A stretch of 64,000 nt of DNA. Source: Zhengitettix transpicula (Eukaryota; Arthropoda; Insecta; Orthoptera; Tetrigidae). The notes below the pieces were generated by a model. That model worked only from the letters and a program-made list of their open reading frames with translations. It was not told where the DNA came from and ran no database searches. The DNA lies in the NCBI GenBank assembly GCA_037074705.1, contig CM073591.1, forward strand, positions 87,524,032 through 87,588,031, given 5' to 3'. The position numbers were made by a program, and so were the translations under genes. Positions within the stretch are counted from its first letter, which is position 1. The number at the start of each line of letters is the position of its first letter. Shown here piece by piece: positions 1 to 11,112 of this stretch.

Positions 1-735
1 ACCTTAACCGTTTTCTTTACTACAGATGCATTTTAATTTAAAAATAGCTTATAGTAAAAAAATCTGATTCAATACAGCAGTCAGCTTTGATAAAGTCGTG
101 AATCAGGGTCCATTAGCAGAGAGGTTTATTTGTGAATGTTGCGCTCAAGGTACAATGCGATAGACAGGGACGTACAAACACATTTGACTTTGAATTACTG
201 GAACAGCGCAGGTAATTAGTTGCTTCAGTATTTGCAACACTCCTACACAAAGAGAAGGTCGCGTCCGAGGTGTCTTACACAGCGTTCAGGGAAAGCTAAA
301 CCCTATAGGGATTACATCTCAAATGAGTTTCGTATAATATAGGAGTTGAGTGGTCATCGAGAATATCTCTCCCCCTTGTCGTGCATGTCTGAGAGAACGT
401 GTGCATATTACTGATGAATTAGCTGTTTCATGAGATGAAGGAATTTATAAGAAATATATATACTTACCCTCTAAGCATCAATGAAAATAATTCCTTTTCT
501 ATTCTCTAACTCAAAAAACAAAGATTTAACATAAAAATAACTTACGACATAAGTTTTACTCGCATCATAGAAAAGCATTAAGAAATATGATATTACTGTA
601 TTCGGCGTAACGGAATAAGTCTTCAGAATCAATGTGAATCGTTTGTACACAAGTGGCAAGCAGACAATTCTCCGCAGTTCACGATCCTCCGTTTTTCCAT
701 GAAGAAATTCATTATCCCAATTGAAGTACAAGTCA
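1..735. other. AT-rich intergenic sequence, nothing recognised
   Basis: No gene, repeat pair or RNA could be supported here. The longest open frame (471-731, minus) has no recognisable motif and biased AT-rich codons, as expected by chance. Confidence 0.5.
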
Positions 736-813
736 ACTATTAATAAAAATAAAAATATTTGTGTTAAAGAATTTTGGTTTTTCTACAAAAATTTTTCTCC
801 CGCCACCAAAAGG
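736..813 (+). repeat. 78-bp direct repeat, copy 1
   Basis: This stretch is identical base for base to 1168-1245, 432 bp downstream. It starts ACTATTAATAAAAATAAAAA and ends CCCGCCACCAAAAGG. Both copies run straight into a fragment of the R1 repeat family. The pair therefore looks like the head of an element that inserted twice, or a local duplication of about 430 bp whose remainder diverged. Perfect identity argues that the event is recent. Confidence 0.8.
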
Positions 814-955
814 GTGTGGGACAATTACCACATGCGCGACTTACCTGATGCAGGTTTTTATAGGGTTTTTCCTGCATCACATTTAAGCGAATTGCCGGGT
901 AGGATCCTTAAAATACTGTCCGGGACCCCCAGTTAACCCTTGGCTACCTTGACCC
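811..955 (+). repeat. R1 repeat fragment (poly(A)-sense on plus strand)
   Basis: Fragment of the R1 dispersed family, whose fuller copies lie at 5901, 45766, 46341, 46887 and 62426. Shared words include the GTGGGACAA segment, the TGCAGGTTTTT..AGGGTTTT..CCTGCAT hairpin, GCCGGGTAGGATCCTTAAAA and TTAACCCTTGGCTACCTT. This copy is inverted relative to those. Shared words are intact but the copy is shorter and diverged. Confidence 0.75.
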
Positions 956-965
956 ACCTTTCCGC

Positions 966-1014
966 AGAATAGGAAAGAGACTGATGTAGGGGGTTTCAGT
1001 CTCTTTCCTATTCT
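966..1014. repeat. Perfect 19-bp hairpin
   Basis: Arm 966-984 (AGAATAGGAAAGAGACTGA) is the exact reverse complement of arm 996-1014, with an 11-nt loop. It lies at the poly(A)-proximal end of the R1 fragment, where other R1 copies have unrelated sequence. It may be an insertion or a small foldback. Confidence 0.8.
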
Positions 1015-1167
1015 ACACCTTCTTCTTCTCTTTTCATGAATACATCAGCTCTCGTAGGTGGATTCTTCCTGGAGAAGTTCTTCTCTCTTTCACTCGTTCC
1101 TATACTTTAAGAGGGGACTGACGAGACTTTGGATTGTCCTATACATAGCCTATCTATAAACACACAC

Positions 1168-1245
1168 ACTATTAATAAAAATAAAAATATTTGTGTTAAA
1201 GAATTTTGGTTTTTCTACAAAAATTTTTCTCCCGCCACCAAAAGG
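1168..1245 (+). repeat. 78-bp direct repeat, copy 2
   Basis: Identical to 736-813. As there, the copy is followed directly by an R1-type segment (1246-1320). The preceding sequence (a CACACACAC run) differs from that before copy 1, so the left boundary of the repeat is sharp. Confidence 0.8.
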
Positions 1246-1320
1246 CCGTGGAACAAGTACCAAGTGCCCGACTTACGAGATGCAGGTTTTATAGGATGTG
1301 TCCTGCATCACTTTTAGAGA
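1246..1320 (+). repeat. R1 repeat fragment
   Basis: Short R1 fragment: GTGGAACAAGTACCAAGTGC, then CGACTTACGAGATGCAGGTTTTATAGG and CCTGCATCACTTTTAG. It matches the central part of R1 in the same orientation as 811-955 and stops abruptly at about 1320. Confidence 0.65.
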
Positions 1321-1327
1321 AATTCAA

Positions 1328-1505
1328 TGAAAAAAATTTCGTCTGATTGAAAATAATGAATAAGAAAGATAGCCAATTCAGACAAAAAAGTGATAAAATA
1401 AATACCACACAACGATTCTGGGATCCTTGTTCCTTTCGTCAGGCGCGAAGAAGAGCCTAGTGCGACACAACTGCACTTGTCAATTGACTATCTTTCTTAT
1501 TCAAG
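1328..1505. mobile_element. F1 foldback MITE, copy 1
   Basis: Copy of a family seen four times in the window (1328, 4492, 44313, 52619). The left end has CGTCTGATTGAAAATAATGA followed by ATAAGAAAGATAGCCAA. The right end carries CTATCTTTCTTATTCA, the reverse complement of the inner terminal part. Internal landmarks are ACCACACAACG, TCTGGGATCCTTGTTCC and GAAGAAGAGCCT. No coding capacity is visible, so mobility would have depended on another element's transposase. Confidence 0.7.
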
Positions 1506-3500
1506 ATTTGTGATCAATTTAATAATTTAAGCAATACTGTCGTTTTTCTATGTTCCGTTATTTAAAGTAATTTGTAATGATTTAAGCAATATAAGTAAGT
1601 TATATTGTTGAATATAACAGTTCGCTTTATATTTAAAGTCTATTTTTTATATTGAGATTAATTAAAGATAATTATTTTAATGACATAATTTGGATATTGA
1701 ATGTTATTAGTTCTATTATTAACTTTTTGTAATTTTAGATATGGCTGAAGTTTCTACACCACGATATAAAAATGTAAATAATTTAACATTTTTTTTAATG
1801 TTCTCATAATAACTTAATTGTCATTATGTGAAGATGTGCTAGAACCAAACGTGGTTTATATAATAATTTTTATATGATGAATTTGTAATGTTTCATTAAA
1901 CTTTATTTTGCTGACTTACGTGTATATTAATATTTATATTACACTTTAAAAACGGCAGATTATTTTCAGTGTTTCGTTTTCCGTCCGCTATTTTTTTAGT
2001 TTATGGTTTAGTAACGGATAGATTAATTAATTTCACTTGTTTCAATATTTATTATTTGCATTTTCTTAAAGAAATGTAAATAGAGGAAAATAAATTGAAT
2101 TTCATCATATATTATAATTTAAATATAATTTTAGTAAAATTGTAAGAGAAAAAAGACCCTGGTAGATTATCTAGCGATAAGGGAAATAATACTAGTATGC
2201 TAAGCACAGATGGCGGTATAATTCAAGACCCACCTGGCATATTCCTGTGATTGAGATGACGTTCCCTACGGTCAACAGTAAAGAAATACGACTGTTGTAT
2301 CGGAAAATCCATATTGCTATCTGTGATACATAAAGCAACCACAAGAACGAGACTTTGAGCTCATACAAAGCATGGCGTTATTTCGTACATTGAGTAAAAA
2401 ATAGAGATTTCATAAGAGTTAAATTTTAAATGTATCCGATGTTACTGAGAATGCTGTAGTTTAAAATCAAGGTGAACAGCATTCGACTCTTACTATTTAC
2501 AATACAAGTTTTTTCGGTTTGAAAATTATGTTTGTTTATACGTCACGGAACTAATTAACTGAAGTTTATTGTCTCTAGATGTAGGCCAGTTTCAATTAAC
2601 AATAAAAATGTTTGTGTTCAGTATTTGTGTGAAGGTTGAGAGCGTGTGGAAATGATGAGACAGCCTCTAGCGTATTCTTGCGACAGAGTGCGAACGCAGC
2701 GCTGAGACTAACATTATCGCCAAAAAGGGGATCGCCGTGATTCATGCTGCCATTGAGTCATGTTTCTAACGTAAATATTGGTATTATCTGACCTTCACAA
2801 TTCCACTATTAACGGGCGGAAATTAAGAATGATAAGTGGCATATTAATATCGTAATATTAACGAATGAAATTCTCTACGTGTTCCAGCCGGGCAAGTTCG
2901 TCGAAAATACGCGATGTTTTGACGAACGTACTGGGCTGGAATCCCTAGATAATTTAATTCCTTTATACACTCCGGTAAAACTTCGATCTACCAAAGACAT
3001 TTTATTTATAACACTGGTATGAATGGTTTGGAAATGAATGTGTGTTCCTGAATGGATTTTTATGCGAATATTCCGAAAATGACCGTCAAAAATCCGTAGA
3101 ACGTCACGTTTTTTCACAAATGACGGAAATGTGAAAAATGAAAAAAAAATGTTATTTTTATATGACGTCACTGTCTCGTGAAACGTATGAAAATGTTGTC
3201 TCGACGGGCGGAATGATTGTCTAAGGAATAGATAAACATAAATATCTAGTAATGGGAATTCAACGGTTTTATATGTATGAAAGGTGTTTGTGCGGCGATT
3301 GGAATATTGCTAGGGAAACAAGCAGGCTGCTCTAAATTTACATACTTTTTGTGTGAATGGAACTCCAGATCACGGACGTAACGTTGGGTTCGGCGGCAGT
3401 AGTAAATTCACACCTGGTGAAAGAAACATTGTATTCATCCCTCGAAAATACTGTTGCCTCCTTTACACATCGAACTTGGCTCAATGAAGCAATTCCTGAC
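1506..3500. other. AT-rich intergenic sequence
   Basis: No gene is supported. The block at about 2640-2830 is less AT-rich than its surroundings but shows no open frame or known motif. Short open frames around 2875-3171 lack any recognisable domain. Confidence 0.45.
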
Positions 3501-3517
3501 AGCTTTAAGCAGGGAAC

Positions 3518-3980
3518 GTAAATGCTTTCAGTACCTTGGTGGTAAGTTTCCATCAATAACGTCTGAAAAAAATTAAAGCTGGCATTTCTATAGGCCCTCA
3601 AATAAGAAAATTAGTGGCAGACATGTTCGAAGAGAGAATTAGAAGCTTGGACTACATTCATAAATGTGGTAAGAAACTTTTTTGGGAACAAGATGGCTAC
3701 AAATTACACCACTTTAGTCGAGGGCCTGCTGGTATCCTATAAACTGCTTTGAACGTCAAAGTTTACTTTCTTCATGATTATCTCATTTACATTCCAGACA
3801 ATCATCGCGTTTTCTCGGAAGAGCATGGCGATCGCTTAAATCAGGGTAATAAAGTTTTTGAAAAGAGATACGAAGTAAAGTGGCCGACCGATGTTGAAGA
3901 CAGACTGTACGAACTCATCCCAAAGACAATCCAAAAGAGCAAGTTTAAAGGTGGGCGGATGTTGCGAATTTTCTTTCTGT
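3518..3980 (+). pseudogene. Decayed fragment of a multicopy arthropod protein family
   Basis: Conceptual translation in shifting frames gives YLGGKFPSITSEK, then KAGISIGPQIRKLVAD, NYTTLVEGLLVSYKLL, and VKVYFLHDYL with SEEHGDRLNQ (the last in a 77-codon frame from 3749). From memory this order (YL..KFP, GPQIR, FLG, FLH..L, S.EHG.R..Q) is typical of a high-copy hypothetical protein family in aphids, cockroaches and other invertebrates, probably mobile-element derived. At least two frameshifts and an in-frame stop separate the pieces, so no protein can be made. The family's biochemical role is unknown to me. Other frames here lack this pattern. Confidence 0.6.
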
Positions 3981-4491
3981 AGAAAGAAATCATTCTGTCA
4001 CTCCAGCTAACATCTTTACCCGTTACAAAGGTTGTCATATACCAATGTTACGCCAAATAACTTTTTTTTAAATATATTAACATTTCCGTCATTTGATGAA
4101 AAGACCTGATATGATACAGAATTTTCGAAATAACTGCATTCAAATCATTTGAAAACAATAGTAAGAAGATGAAAAATTGGAGATCAGTGTAATTTAATTG
4201 AAGCAGCCTAGAGAGGAATAATAAATATGTCTGATGTTTAATTGCCTAATTATCTCGTTGCTTCCAGTGTCTCCAGGATTGCAAATCGTGTAAATAATAA
4301 ACAATTCTGGATTTTTGACAAGTATTCTCCATTTGAAATAATTCGTTTATAATTGACAAATATGTAATAAGAAGAAAGTAATTCACGAACATTGCATCTT
4401 AGTTTTGATACAAACTAGAAATAAAATATAATTATAGAAATGGCAATCTCTCTGATCACAAATGATGTGACGTAAATCCAATTTGTTAAAA

Positions 4492-4745
4492 TGAAAAATT
4501 TACGTCTGATTGAAAATAATGAATAAGAAAGATAATGGGATAATGTAAATACCACACAACGTTTCTGGGATCCTTCTTCCTTTCGTCACGTGCGAAGAAG
4601 AGCCTTCAGCGACCCAATTGCTTTTGAGTTTTGCCAACTGACGAGTGCAGTTGTGTCGCTCTAGGCTCTTCTTCGAGCGTGACGAAAGGAAGAAGGATCC
4701 CAGAAACGTTTTTGTCTGTATTGGCTATCTTTTTTATTCATTAAT
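4492..4745. mobile_element. F1 foldback MITE, copy 2 (long internal inverted repeat)
   Basis: The fullest F1 copy. Terminal sequence GAAAAATTTACGTCTGATTG is followed by AATAAGAAAGAT. The core is a near-perfect foldback: AACGTTTCTGGGATCCTTCT and onward at 4559-4605, mirrored at 4662-4710 as AGGCTCTTCTTCGAGC through GGATCCCAGAAACGTT. The loop contains GAGTGCAGTTGTGTCGC, also seen in copy 1. No open frame spans it. Confidence 0.8.
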
Positions 4746-5900
4746 CCAAATTGTGTACCTGAATAAATGGTTAATAGAAATGGCGTCTTGCGGAGATTGG
4801 AATCGACTGAGGATTTTGACATCGGGAATTATGTGAGTTTTTTCTGCTTCAATCCCTCTCCTTTCTGTCATCTCCAGGAAAACTAACTTAATAAAACTCA
4901 GCCTTTCACTGTCCACTACACGGTAACTAAGTGCTGTACTTACGCCGGCTCTTGCCATTTTATCCTTATTTGTTCCCCCAATATTCTGAGTTAAACAACA
5001 ATGTACTTCCAGAAAACCAATTCTGCTTTTTATTCAGCAAGCTTCTACTTTTAATAACACGCTACCCTTTGTGCCGCACCGCGTTGCAATTATTGCATGT
5101 CGTCCACTACTTTGCTACCAAACCAGTGGCCATTGTGGGCGGTACAGCTTCAAAAAATGTCTCGGATATCTTTAGCTCTCTTCCGTCAAGCCGGAATGGA
5201 TAAACGAATCGGATTCTCCAGAAATTCGGAAGAAAAGTTATTGCTACTTTTGTTTCTAGGTCAGACCACAAGAAAAAAATACAGATTTAATACAAACTAT
5301 TCAAAAAGTTCTCAACTCAAGAAAATAGCAAGCTAGAGACAGAATATCTCATAACCTCTCTGCTATCGCAATATACATAAATAAATACCGGGAAACTATG
5401 ACGCTATTAAGTTTACTTTTGACGAAGTATACTAAATAAAAATAATTATAATCTTTTCTATGAGCTCAGATCGCATATTTTTATCCCAGTAGTTCCTTGT
5501 GAAAGAGTTTTTAAAATGAGATCCAGTGAGCTTTAGAAAATTAAGTTAAATTCTTAATAAATAAACAAAAAGCAACGTGTGTTGATAATAATGTTAAAAC
5601 GATCTTTATGACAGACAAACGTAAAAAAGAAAGGAACTTAAACTAAGTAAATTTGAATTGAATGAAGATATTATCCCTATTGGTTAGACTGAAATGAACT
5701 TTGCCCTCAACCTAGTACTTCAATCCTCATGTTTCACCTTCCGAAACAAATTTTACCACAACATTCTCGGACTTCCTATGGATTCTTCTTTATCTCCGAG
5801 TTAGGTATGAGAGACTTCGAAATTATTGTATTGGAAAACTTATCACAGATATGTTGGTGATATTTTTAGTATTTTTCCTTATAACTGTATTGATTACCTG
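4746..5900. other. AT-rich intergenic sequence
   Basis: No supported gene, RNA or repeat. Small open frames at 4734-5336 have no recognisable motif and overlap one another on both strands. Confidence 0.45.
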
Positions 5901-6368
5901 TTTTTTTTAGGGTAACAGGCTACATGAGGGTAATCCACATGGTGGCAAGTGCCCTTTAATAGCGTAGGAAGTGATTTGAAAGGGGGGATGCGGAAGGGTA
6001 GAGGAAGGTAGCCAAGGGTTAACTAGGGCCCCCGAGCTATATTTTAAGGATCCTACCTGGCATTCGCCTAAATAAATGCAGGGAAAACCCTAGAAAAACC
6101 TGCATCAGGTTGGTTTGGGCATTGGGTACTTGTCCCACGCCCTTCCGATAGCGGGAGAGGAGTTTGCTGTGGGGACGCAGCATTCCCTTCTCCGTGCCTC
6201 GACAAGTTTAGGAGGCAGCTGGCCGACTATTTCAATGGGAATAGCGGACAACTCTTACCGTATGCCCATTTCTGTGACCCCGGAACACACACCTCTCAGA
6301 ACAGGCCGAGGTGCCTCGGCTTGTGGGAACCTTAGTTCAAAAACGGAGAGTCCGAAGGTAGCCTCTTA
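5901..6368 (-). repeat. R1 repeat copy
   Basis: Begins on the plus strand with T8 then AGGGTAACAGGCTACATGAG, so on the minus strand it ends in a short poly(A), as retroposed elements do. Family landmarks follow in order: GATCCTACCTGGCATTCGCC, the TGCAGGGAAAACCCTAGAAA hairpin region, GTCCCACGCCCTTCCGATAG, GGAGGCAGCTGGCCGACTAT, and ACACCTCTCAGAACAGGCCG. The short open frames in R1 copies recur only because the repeat recurs; I do not take them as genes. Confidence 0.8.
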
Positions 6369-6869
6369 ACTGGTTTCAATGGATACTATCCACACTTACA
6401 ATTCACTTGGGAGTGAGAACAAAATAACACTATTAGTTTCTTAGAGGTATCTGTTGCCCGTATCCATCATAAATTAAGATTTAATTGGCTACACAAACAA
6501 ACCCCTTTCAGGCCGTGTTATAAATTTTTTGTCTGACCATCCTGGATCATAAAAACGTGCTATTGTTTATAATTTGGTTAACGAACTATATTTTTATCCA
6601 ATCCTAATCATCATTTTGAAAACTGAATTATGACAAAAATATTAACTGGCCAATCTTTATCATATTAAATTTATCTTTATGTACATGAACATTAGGTTTT
6701 CTAAAATTTATTTAGAACCAACCAAAACAATGTTATAAGAAAAAATAGGTATAATACATTTATGATGTTACCTTTCTGTGGTATGTTATCATTTCATCTA
6801 ATACAATTTTTTTTAAATCTACATTTTTCCGCATTTTTAAGGCTAAATCTTCATTTAATGGTTTTATAA

Positions 6870-7208
6870 AAGGACACATTAATATGCTTTCAACCAAAAA
6901 TGTTGTTTATGTGTTCGAGCTGTGACTTTTGTTATATAGACGAAACAAAAATAATTTTAAATACTAGGTTTAAAGAACATAAATCTAATTTCAAACTGTC
7001 ACCTAGTAATTATAGTCCAATCACCAAGCAATGTGTATAATTTAAGCACAGATTCGATTTTGACACCTCCATTTTAGACAGAGAAACATATTATTGTAAA
7101 AGATTAATTTCTGAATTTCTGTTTATAAAAAATCATACAAATACTGTTAATATTAAACATGACACAGAAAGTTATAAGATGTTTTGTTTTAAGTCCTTTG
7201 ACTCTTAG
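6870..7208 (+). pseudogene. Penelope-like element remnant: GIY-YIG endonuclease end
   Basis: One frame from 6870 to the TAG at 7206-7208 reads CSSCDFCYIDET, then TRFKEHKSNF, KHRFDFDTSILDRETYYCKR and LISEFLFIKNH. Penelope-like elements end in a GIY-YIG nuclease with a Cys-rich patch, a Y-I-x-E-T core, R...EHK, H.FD...IL..E..Y.KR and E..FI. This matches in order and spacing. The core Y-I-G glycine is Asp here, one internal stop lies at about 7038, and no reverse transcriptase domain is visible upstream (6400-6870 is degraded AT-rich sequence). It is a dead 3' fragment. Confidence 0.72.
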
Positions 7209-7232
7209 ATTTTATCTTTGATTAAGTTATTC

Positions 7233-7268
7233 GCCGTTAGAAAAAGACGCTATTCCGCGTCGAAACGG
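7233..7268 (+). other. Paired stem with GAAAC, Penelope 3' tail
   Basis: CCGTT (7233-7237) can pair with AACGG (7264-7268), enclosing a GACGC/GCGTC hairpin (7246-7250 with 7257-7261) that is followed directly by GAAA. Penelope-like elements often carry hammerhead-like ribozymes near their ends. Here the CUGANGA half of the core is absent (AGAAAAA stands in its place), so this is at best a decayed ribozyme. Confidence 0.3.
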
Positions 7269-7504
7269 CCGGCATTTTTAAATTCAAATTTACTTAGTTT
7301 AAGTCAGTTTCTTCTTTAAGTTTGTCTGTTATGTAGGCCGTTTTAACATTATTAAATTCTTAATATATAAATTTAGATTACTATTTAATACTGAAAATTT
7401 GATATTCTTTAATGTTCAAATTTTAAATTTTAAGCAATAACAATTTTAATTATAAAAATCAAACTCATTTTATTATTACAAAGTGCATTAACGTCCAAAC
7501 TCCT

Positions 7505-7575
7505 GTGGTGCAATGATCAGCGTCGATGCCTCACTTGACAGAGATCCCGGGTTCGTATCCCGACGCTGAAGACAA
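7505..7575 (+). mobile_element. tRNA-derived SINE head (A and B boxes)
   Basis: TGGTGCAATGA at 7507-7517 fits a pol III A box, and GGTTCGTATCC at 7550-7560 fits the B box (GGTTCGANTCC). Their 43-nt spacing is that of a tRNA gene. The flanks do not form an acceptor stem, so I read this as the tRNA-related head of a SINE rather than a functional tRNA. The body downstream is not recognised. Confidence 0.55.
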
Positions 7576-7830
7576 TAACTATCGATGCTCCATGTGCTCC
7601 AACGAAAATCTTCATAAAATCAATCCAACTGACCTGCTTACAGATGTATTTGTTTACAGCTTCATGCGAGGATGTATTTCAGTCAGTAGGATTAAATCAA
7701 TTTTTCATTAATACCTAGAATTGCCATTCAAATATATTTGTAGTATATAGGAATCAAATATGTTATTACAAATTACATTGCAGGTATTTTGAAAGTCAGA
7801 TTGATAGCTATATTTTTTATTCATTTTTCC

Positions 7831-8067
7831 TACATGAGGGTAATCCACGATGATTTGAAAGAGTAGACGCGGAAGGGCAGAAGAAGGTAGCCAAGGGGAA
7901 ATCTGCATCAGGTAGTTCGGGCGCTTAGTACTTATCCCACGCCATTCCGATGGCAGGAGAGGGGTTTTGTGTGGGGACGCATCACTCCTTTCTCCGTGCC
8001 CCAACTAGTTTAGGAGGCAGCTAGCCGACTGTTCCAATGGTAACAGCGAACAACTCTTACCGCACGG
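7831..8067 (-). repeat. Truncated, diverged R1 copy
   Basis: TACATGAGGGTAATCCACG, GGAAGGGCAG, AAGGTAGCCAAGG, CTTATCCCACGCCATTCCGA and GGAGGCAGCTAGCCGACTGT appear in family order. About 130 bp of the middle (the GGATCC region) is missing, and many substitutions show that it is old. Confidence 0.75.
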
Positions 8068-10676
8068 ACACTACATAACTATTGCATTATATAGCATTTT
8101 TAGTACATGTAGTAACTTAATTAAATTGGGATCAGATATTCCTTTAATTCGGATTTAACCTTTTTTTTTAAATCACGAGTTAGTTGTTGGTTTTTGAAAT
8201 GTATCGTCTTCCTCCCAGAATTGGTTTACGGTGAAAATGGTTGTAAACACATTCATTTACGGTAGCTTTTTTATACTTTTCTCACTTAACCATTCAATAT
8301 TCTGGTTATACTGATTTATAATAATGGACACAGATATTCCTTAAATATATGTTCTTGTCTATTAATCTTATGATATAATTTTGTGGGGTAAACTGGCAGT
8401 TTACCTAATTACACGATTTCTTTTCCCTAAAATTCTAATAATAACATTTTGCAAACATAATTGAATCCATTTGTCCTATTAGGGAGTAAAATAAATGAAC
8501 GGATAAACGTATATTCCAGTGATGCGGAGTGAGTAACTAATTTCGAACTTTGACACCAGAAGGACAATTTCGGAGAATAAATAATTTTCTACTGTAGGAG
8601 AATTTTGAATTTCGTGAGATATGTTCCACTAATATGAATGATGATATAAAAAAACGTATATGCTGAGATGAATTTTTAACACAAGTTAAGGGTCTCGTCG
8701 TCCGTAATAACCCAATAAATCCTATATTTATAATGATAAGATTCAGTTCCATAACCACTATGTTACGCGTCAGAAACGAGGGCGGGTATACAGCGCGAAA
8801 TAAACACATATATCACAACAATAACACTTCCAGTTCTAGGCGATTGACAACGTACGGTATAAGGGCAATAAACTGGGCCGCCAAGAAATATGACGCTCAC
8901 TATAGGAACCCCAAATATAGAGCATGCCATGTAACATGACAATCTGCCATTCCTTTCTGGAATTTAAGGTCTAAATACATTGAGTTTAGAGTACACAATA
9001 TTCTATTATATGATTCAAGGTTTATTTAATTTCATAAAAGCTGCATTTCCAAACGTATAGTCAAGGAATTGAATAAAATTTTTTTGGTGCTTGATGATTA
9101 TATCGCAATATTAATTGAAAACCAACATCAACATTTTGAAATACTCTGCACTCCCTTTGTGTAAAAAGTACCACATTGATGCTAGCATAATTTTCGATTT
9201 CATGACTATACTGGAATGACAGCAGGAATTGTGTACGAAAGAACGAAAACCTCGTTGCACAGCCACTATAAACCATGTTTCTCCGTACTCCTCAGTGAAT
9301 CGACGTTAATTGTATCAATTTGGAAGCTCGTTAGTCTAATTGGCATACAGCTCTGCCTGCTTGGTCTTTGTTACACCTTCCAGCGATATCGAGAAGAAGG
9401 TCACAACAGGAATCTACATGAAAGAGCGCAGCAAAATAAAAGTTGTTCTGTCTCCCCCAGTACCCGAAAACAAAATTATGGCGCCGAATGTTCCACAGAC
9501 CTTTGACTCCTCAAGCGAACGACTTTTCAGAATTAATTAGCGGAAGTTAAATATACCTGTCTACTGGTTTATATGTTCTTACAAATAAAATACAATGAGA
9601 AAAATATCTGCGGTTGACAGTTATGACAGATATTTGAGAAAATTTGAAATAGAATCAATCGTATTACAGGAAGCATAATAAGTGCATGAAAATTGTATAC
9701 TGTAAAGTAAATTGAATATGTTTGATGAATTACTTAATATTAGCTGATTGACCAGTATTTCTTAATCGCATGGGAAGGAAATAGATTTTTGTGTAGTGTA
9801 GAAACAAAGTATTTTTATTTACCGATATTTGACAGTGTATGTTCAGGATAAAAATTATAAAATAAAATACCTTCGAGTCTCACTATATTAATTTACTTCC
9901 AAACTTGATTATAAACAATGTTTTTAATTTCAACACAATGAGTAACAAATTATCCTGTAAACCCACTACGGATACCAGAACATAAAAATGTCCACAACAG
10001 AAACAGCGGTCGTAAAAACTTTTCAGTACTTAGTAGACTCCCCCTTAATATTAAGGAATGGGTAAAATTTTCAAAAGCCTAAGGTGCCTCCCTCAGGTCC
10101 GCAAAGGGTAGAACTAAAACTCCGGAGGGACAGCCGTTAGGTTTCGTTGACCTCAACAACACTTGCTCCTTATTCCGCGACGTGTACAACAACGTTCAAT
10201 TTAAAGTCTAATATTGAATAATAATAAATTGGCATCATACTAATTAGTCGCCATAATCTATTTAATAAAATAAAAGTTTGAGTGTCAATTTAATGTGATA
10301 AATAATTTAAAGAAATTATTCCAAAAACTGTAATTGTAGACTAACAATGCCAATTTGGATAATTCATGGGATTTTAAAAACTTTTAAAGATAAAACATTT
10401 AATAAAAATTTCTATTTAGTTTGCATTCTGTTCATAAATTTTTAAATAATTGCCACAGATTTTAATGAAATTCTTAATTCTTCATGGCCGCTTATTGGGC
10501 CTCTCATATTTACAGTAATTTGCAATTATCATCAAATCAAATTAAAACAAAAATGTTACAAAAATAATAATTAAATTTACAAAAAAATTAAATAAATCTG
10601 AAATCCAGAGAAATTTTTAGAAATTTAAAGAAATATGACGGTACGCAATTTTCATATAATGAAATTTTTTATATAC
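8068..10676. other. AT-rich intergenic sequence
   Basis: No gene is supported. Small open frames at 8537-8939 and 9061-9540 lack recognisable motifs. A short GC-richer block near 10,070-10,190 shows no frame or repeat partner that I can see. Confidence 0.45.
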
Positions 10677-10681
10677 CAGAT
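10677..10681. repeat. 5-bp target-site duplication, left (CAGAT)
   Basis: CAGAT directly abuts the left LTR; the same five bases follow the right LTR at 15438-15442. A 5-bp duplication is normal for Ty3/gypsy integrase. Confidence 0.88.
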
Positions 10682-10966
10682 TATAGGGGAGACTCGTGCA
10701 GGGTTAGGATTCCCGGAGCCGGGAGTAATAAGCCTGGTCTCCTAAACTAAAACTTTATTCCACCACGTGGTGCGACTCTGGCCGTTGTCGGGAAGCACAG
10801 GTCCGTGTCGCGCGAGAGCCGGAAACAGAATGGCGCTCTCCGTGTGCACGCTGTAGGAGCTCGGTAGGGTCCCGTTACTTGGTGGGGAGCATTGTTTGCA
10901 TCCCCTAACGGGACGCGTAACGGGACCCTCTTGCTCGCGTGGGGACACGGAATATTCGTCCCCACA
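10682..10966 (-). repeat. Left LTR (3' LTR of the element)
   Basis: 285 bp. Read on the minus strand it starts TGTGGGGACGAATATTCC and ends CTCCCCTATA, so it has TG but not the commonest CA terminus. It pairs with 15153-15437 at a constant offset of 4,471 with no mismatch seen. Confidence 0.93.
10754..10759 (-). terminator. Polyadenylation signal in the 3' LTR
   Basis: The minus strand reads AATAAA here. This would place the RNA 3' end roughly 15-25 nt further (about 10,735), leaving about 50 nt of U5. The same hexamer lies in the right LTR. Confidence 0.55.
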
Positions 10967-11112
10967 CCAGCCACCCGTTAAGAGACGGAGTCAGGATATA
11001 CGTTTTGTGCCAGAGTCGCATTACAATACCATAATAAATATATATGTTCATAATTTTTACAAAACAATATACAGAATATTTACAAAAAAAAAATAATAAT
11101 GTGCGAAATGTT
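10967..11112 (-). other. AT-rich 3' untranslated tail of the retrotransposon
   Basis: Sequence between the pol stop and the 3' LTR. It contains an A-rich run at about 11081-11099 on the plus strand and TATATATG nearby. The purine-rich tract expected next to the LTR (minus strand AACGGGTGGCTGG) is weak. Its composition is sharply unlike the GC-rich coding body. Confidence 0.6.

Noticed and set aside
7505..7575. Functional tRNA gene
   Set aside because: A and B boxes are present, but no acceptor stem or clear anticodon arm forms.
10742..10974. Identical 68-75 codon frames in both LTRs
   Set aside because: They repeat only because the LTRs are identical; there is no start context or motif, and LTRs rarely code.
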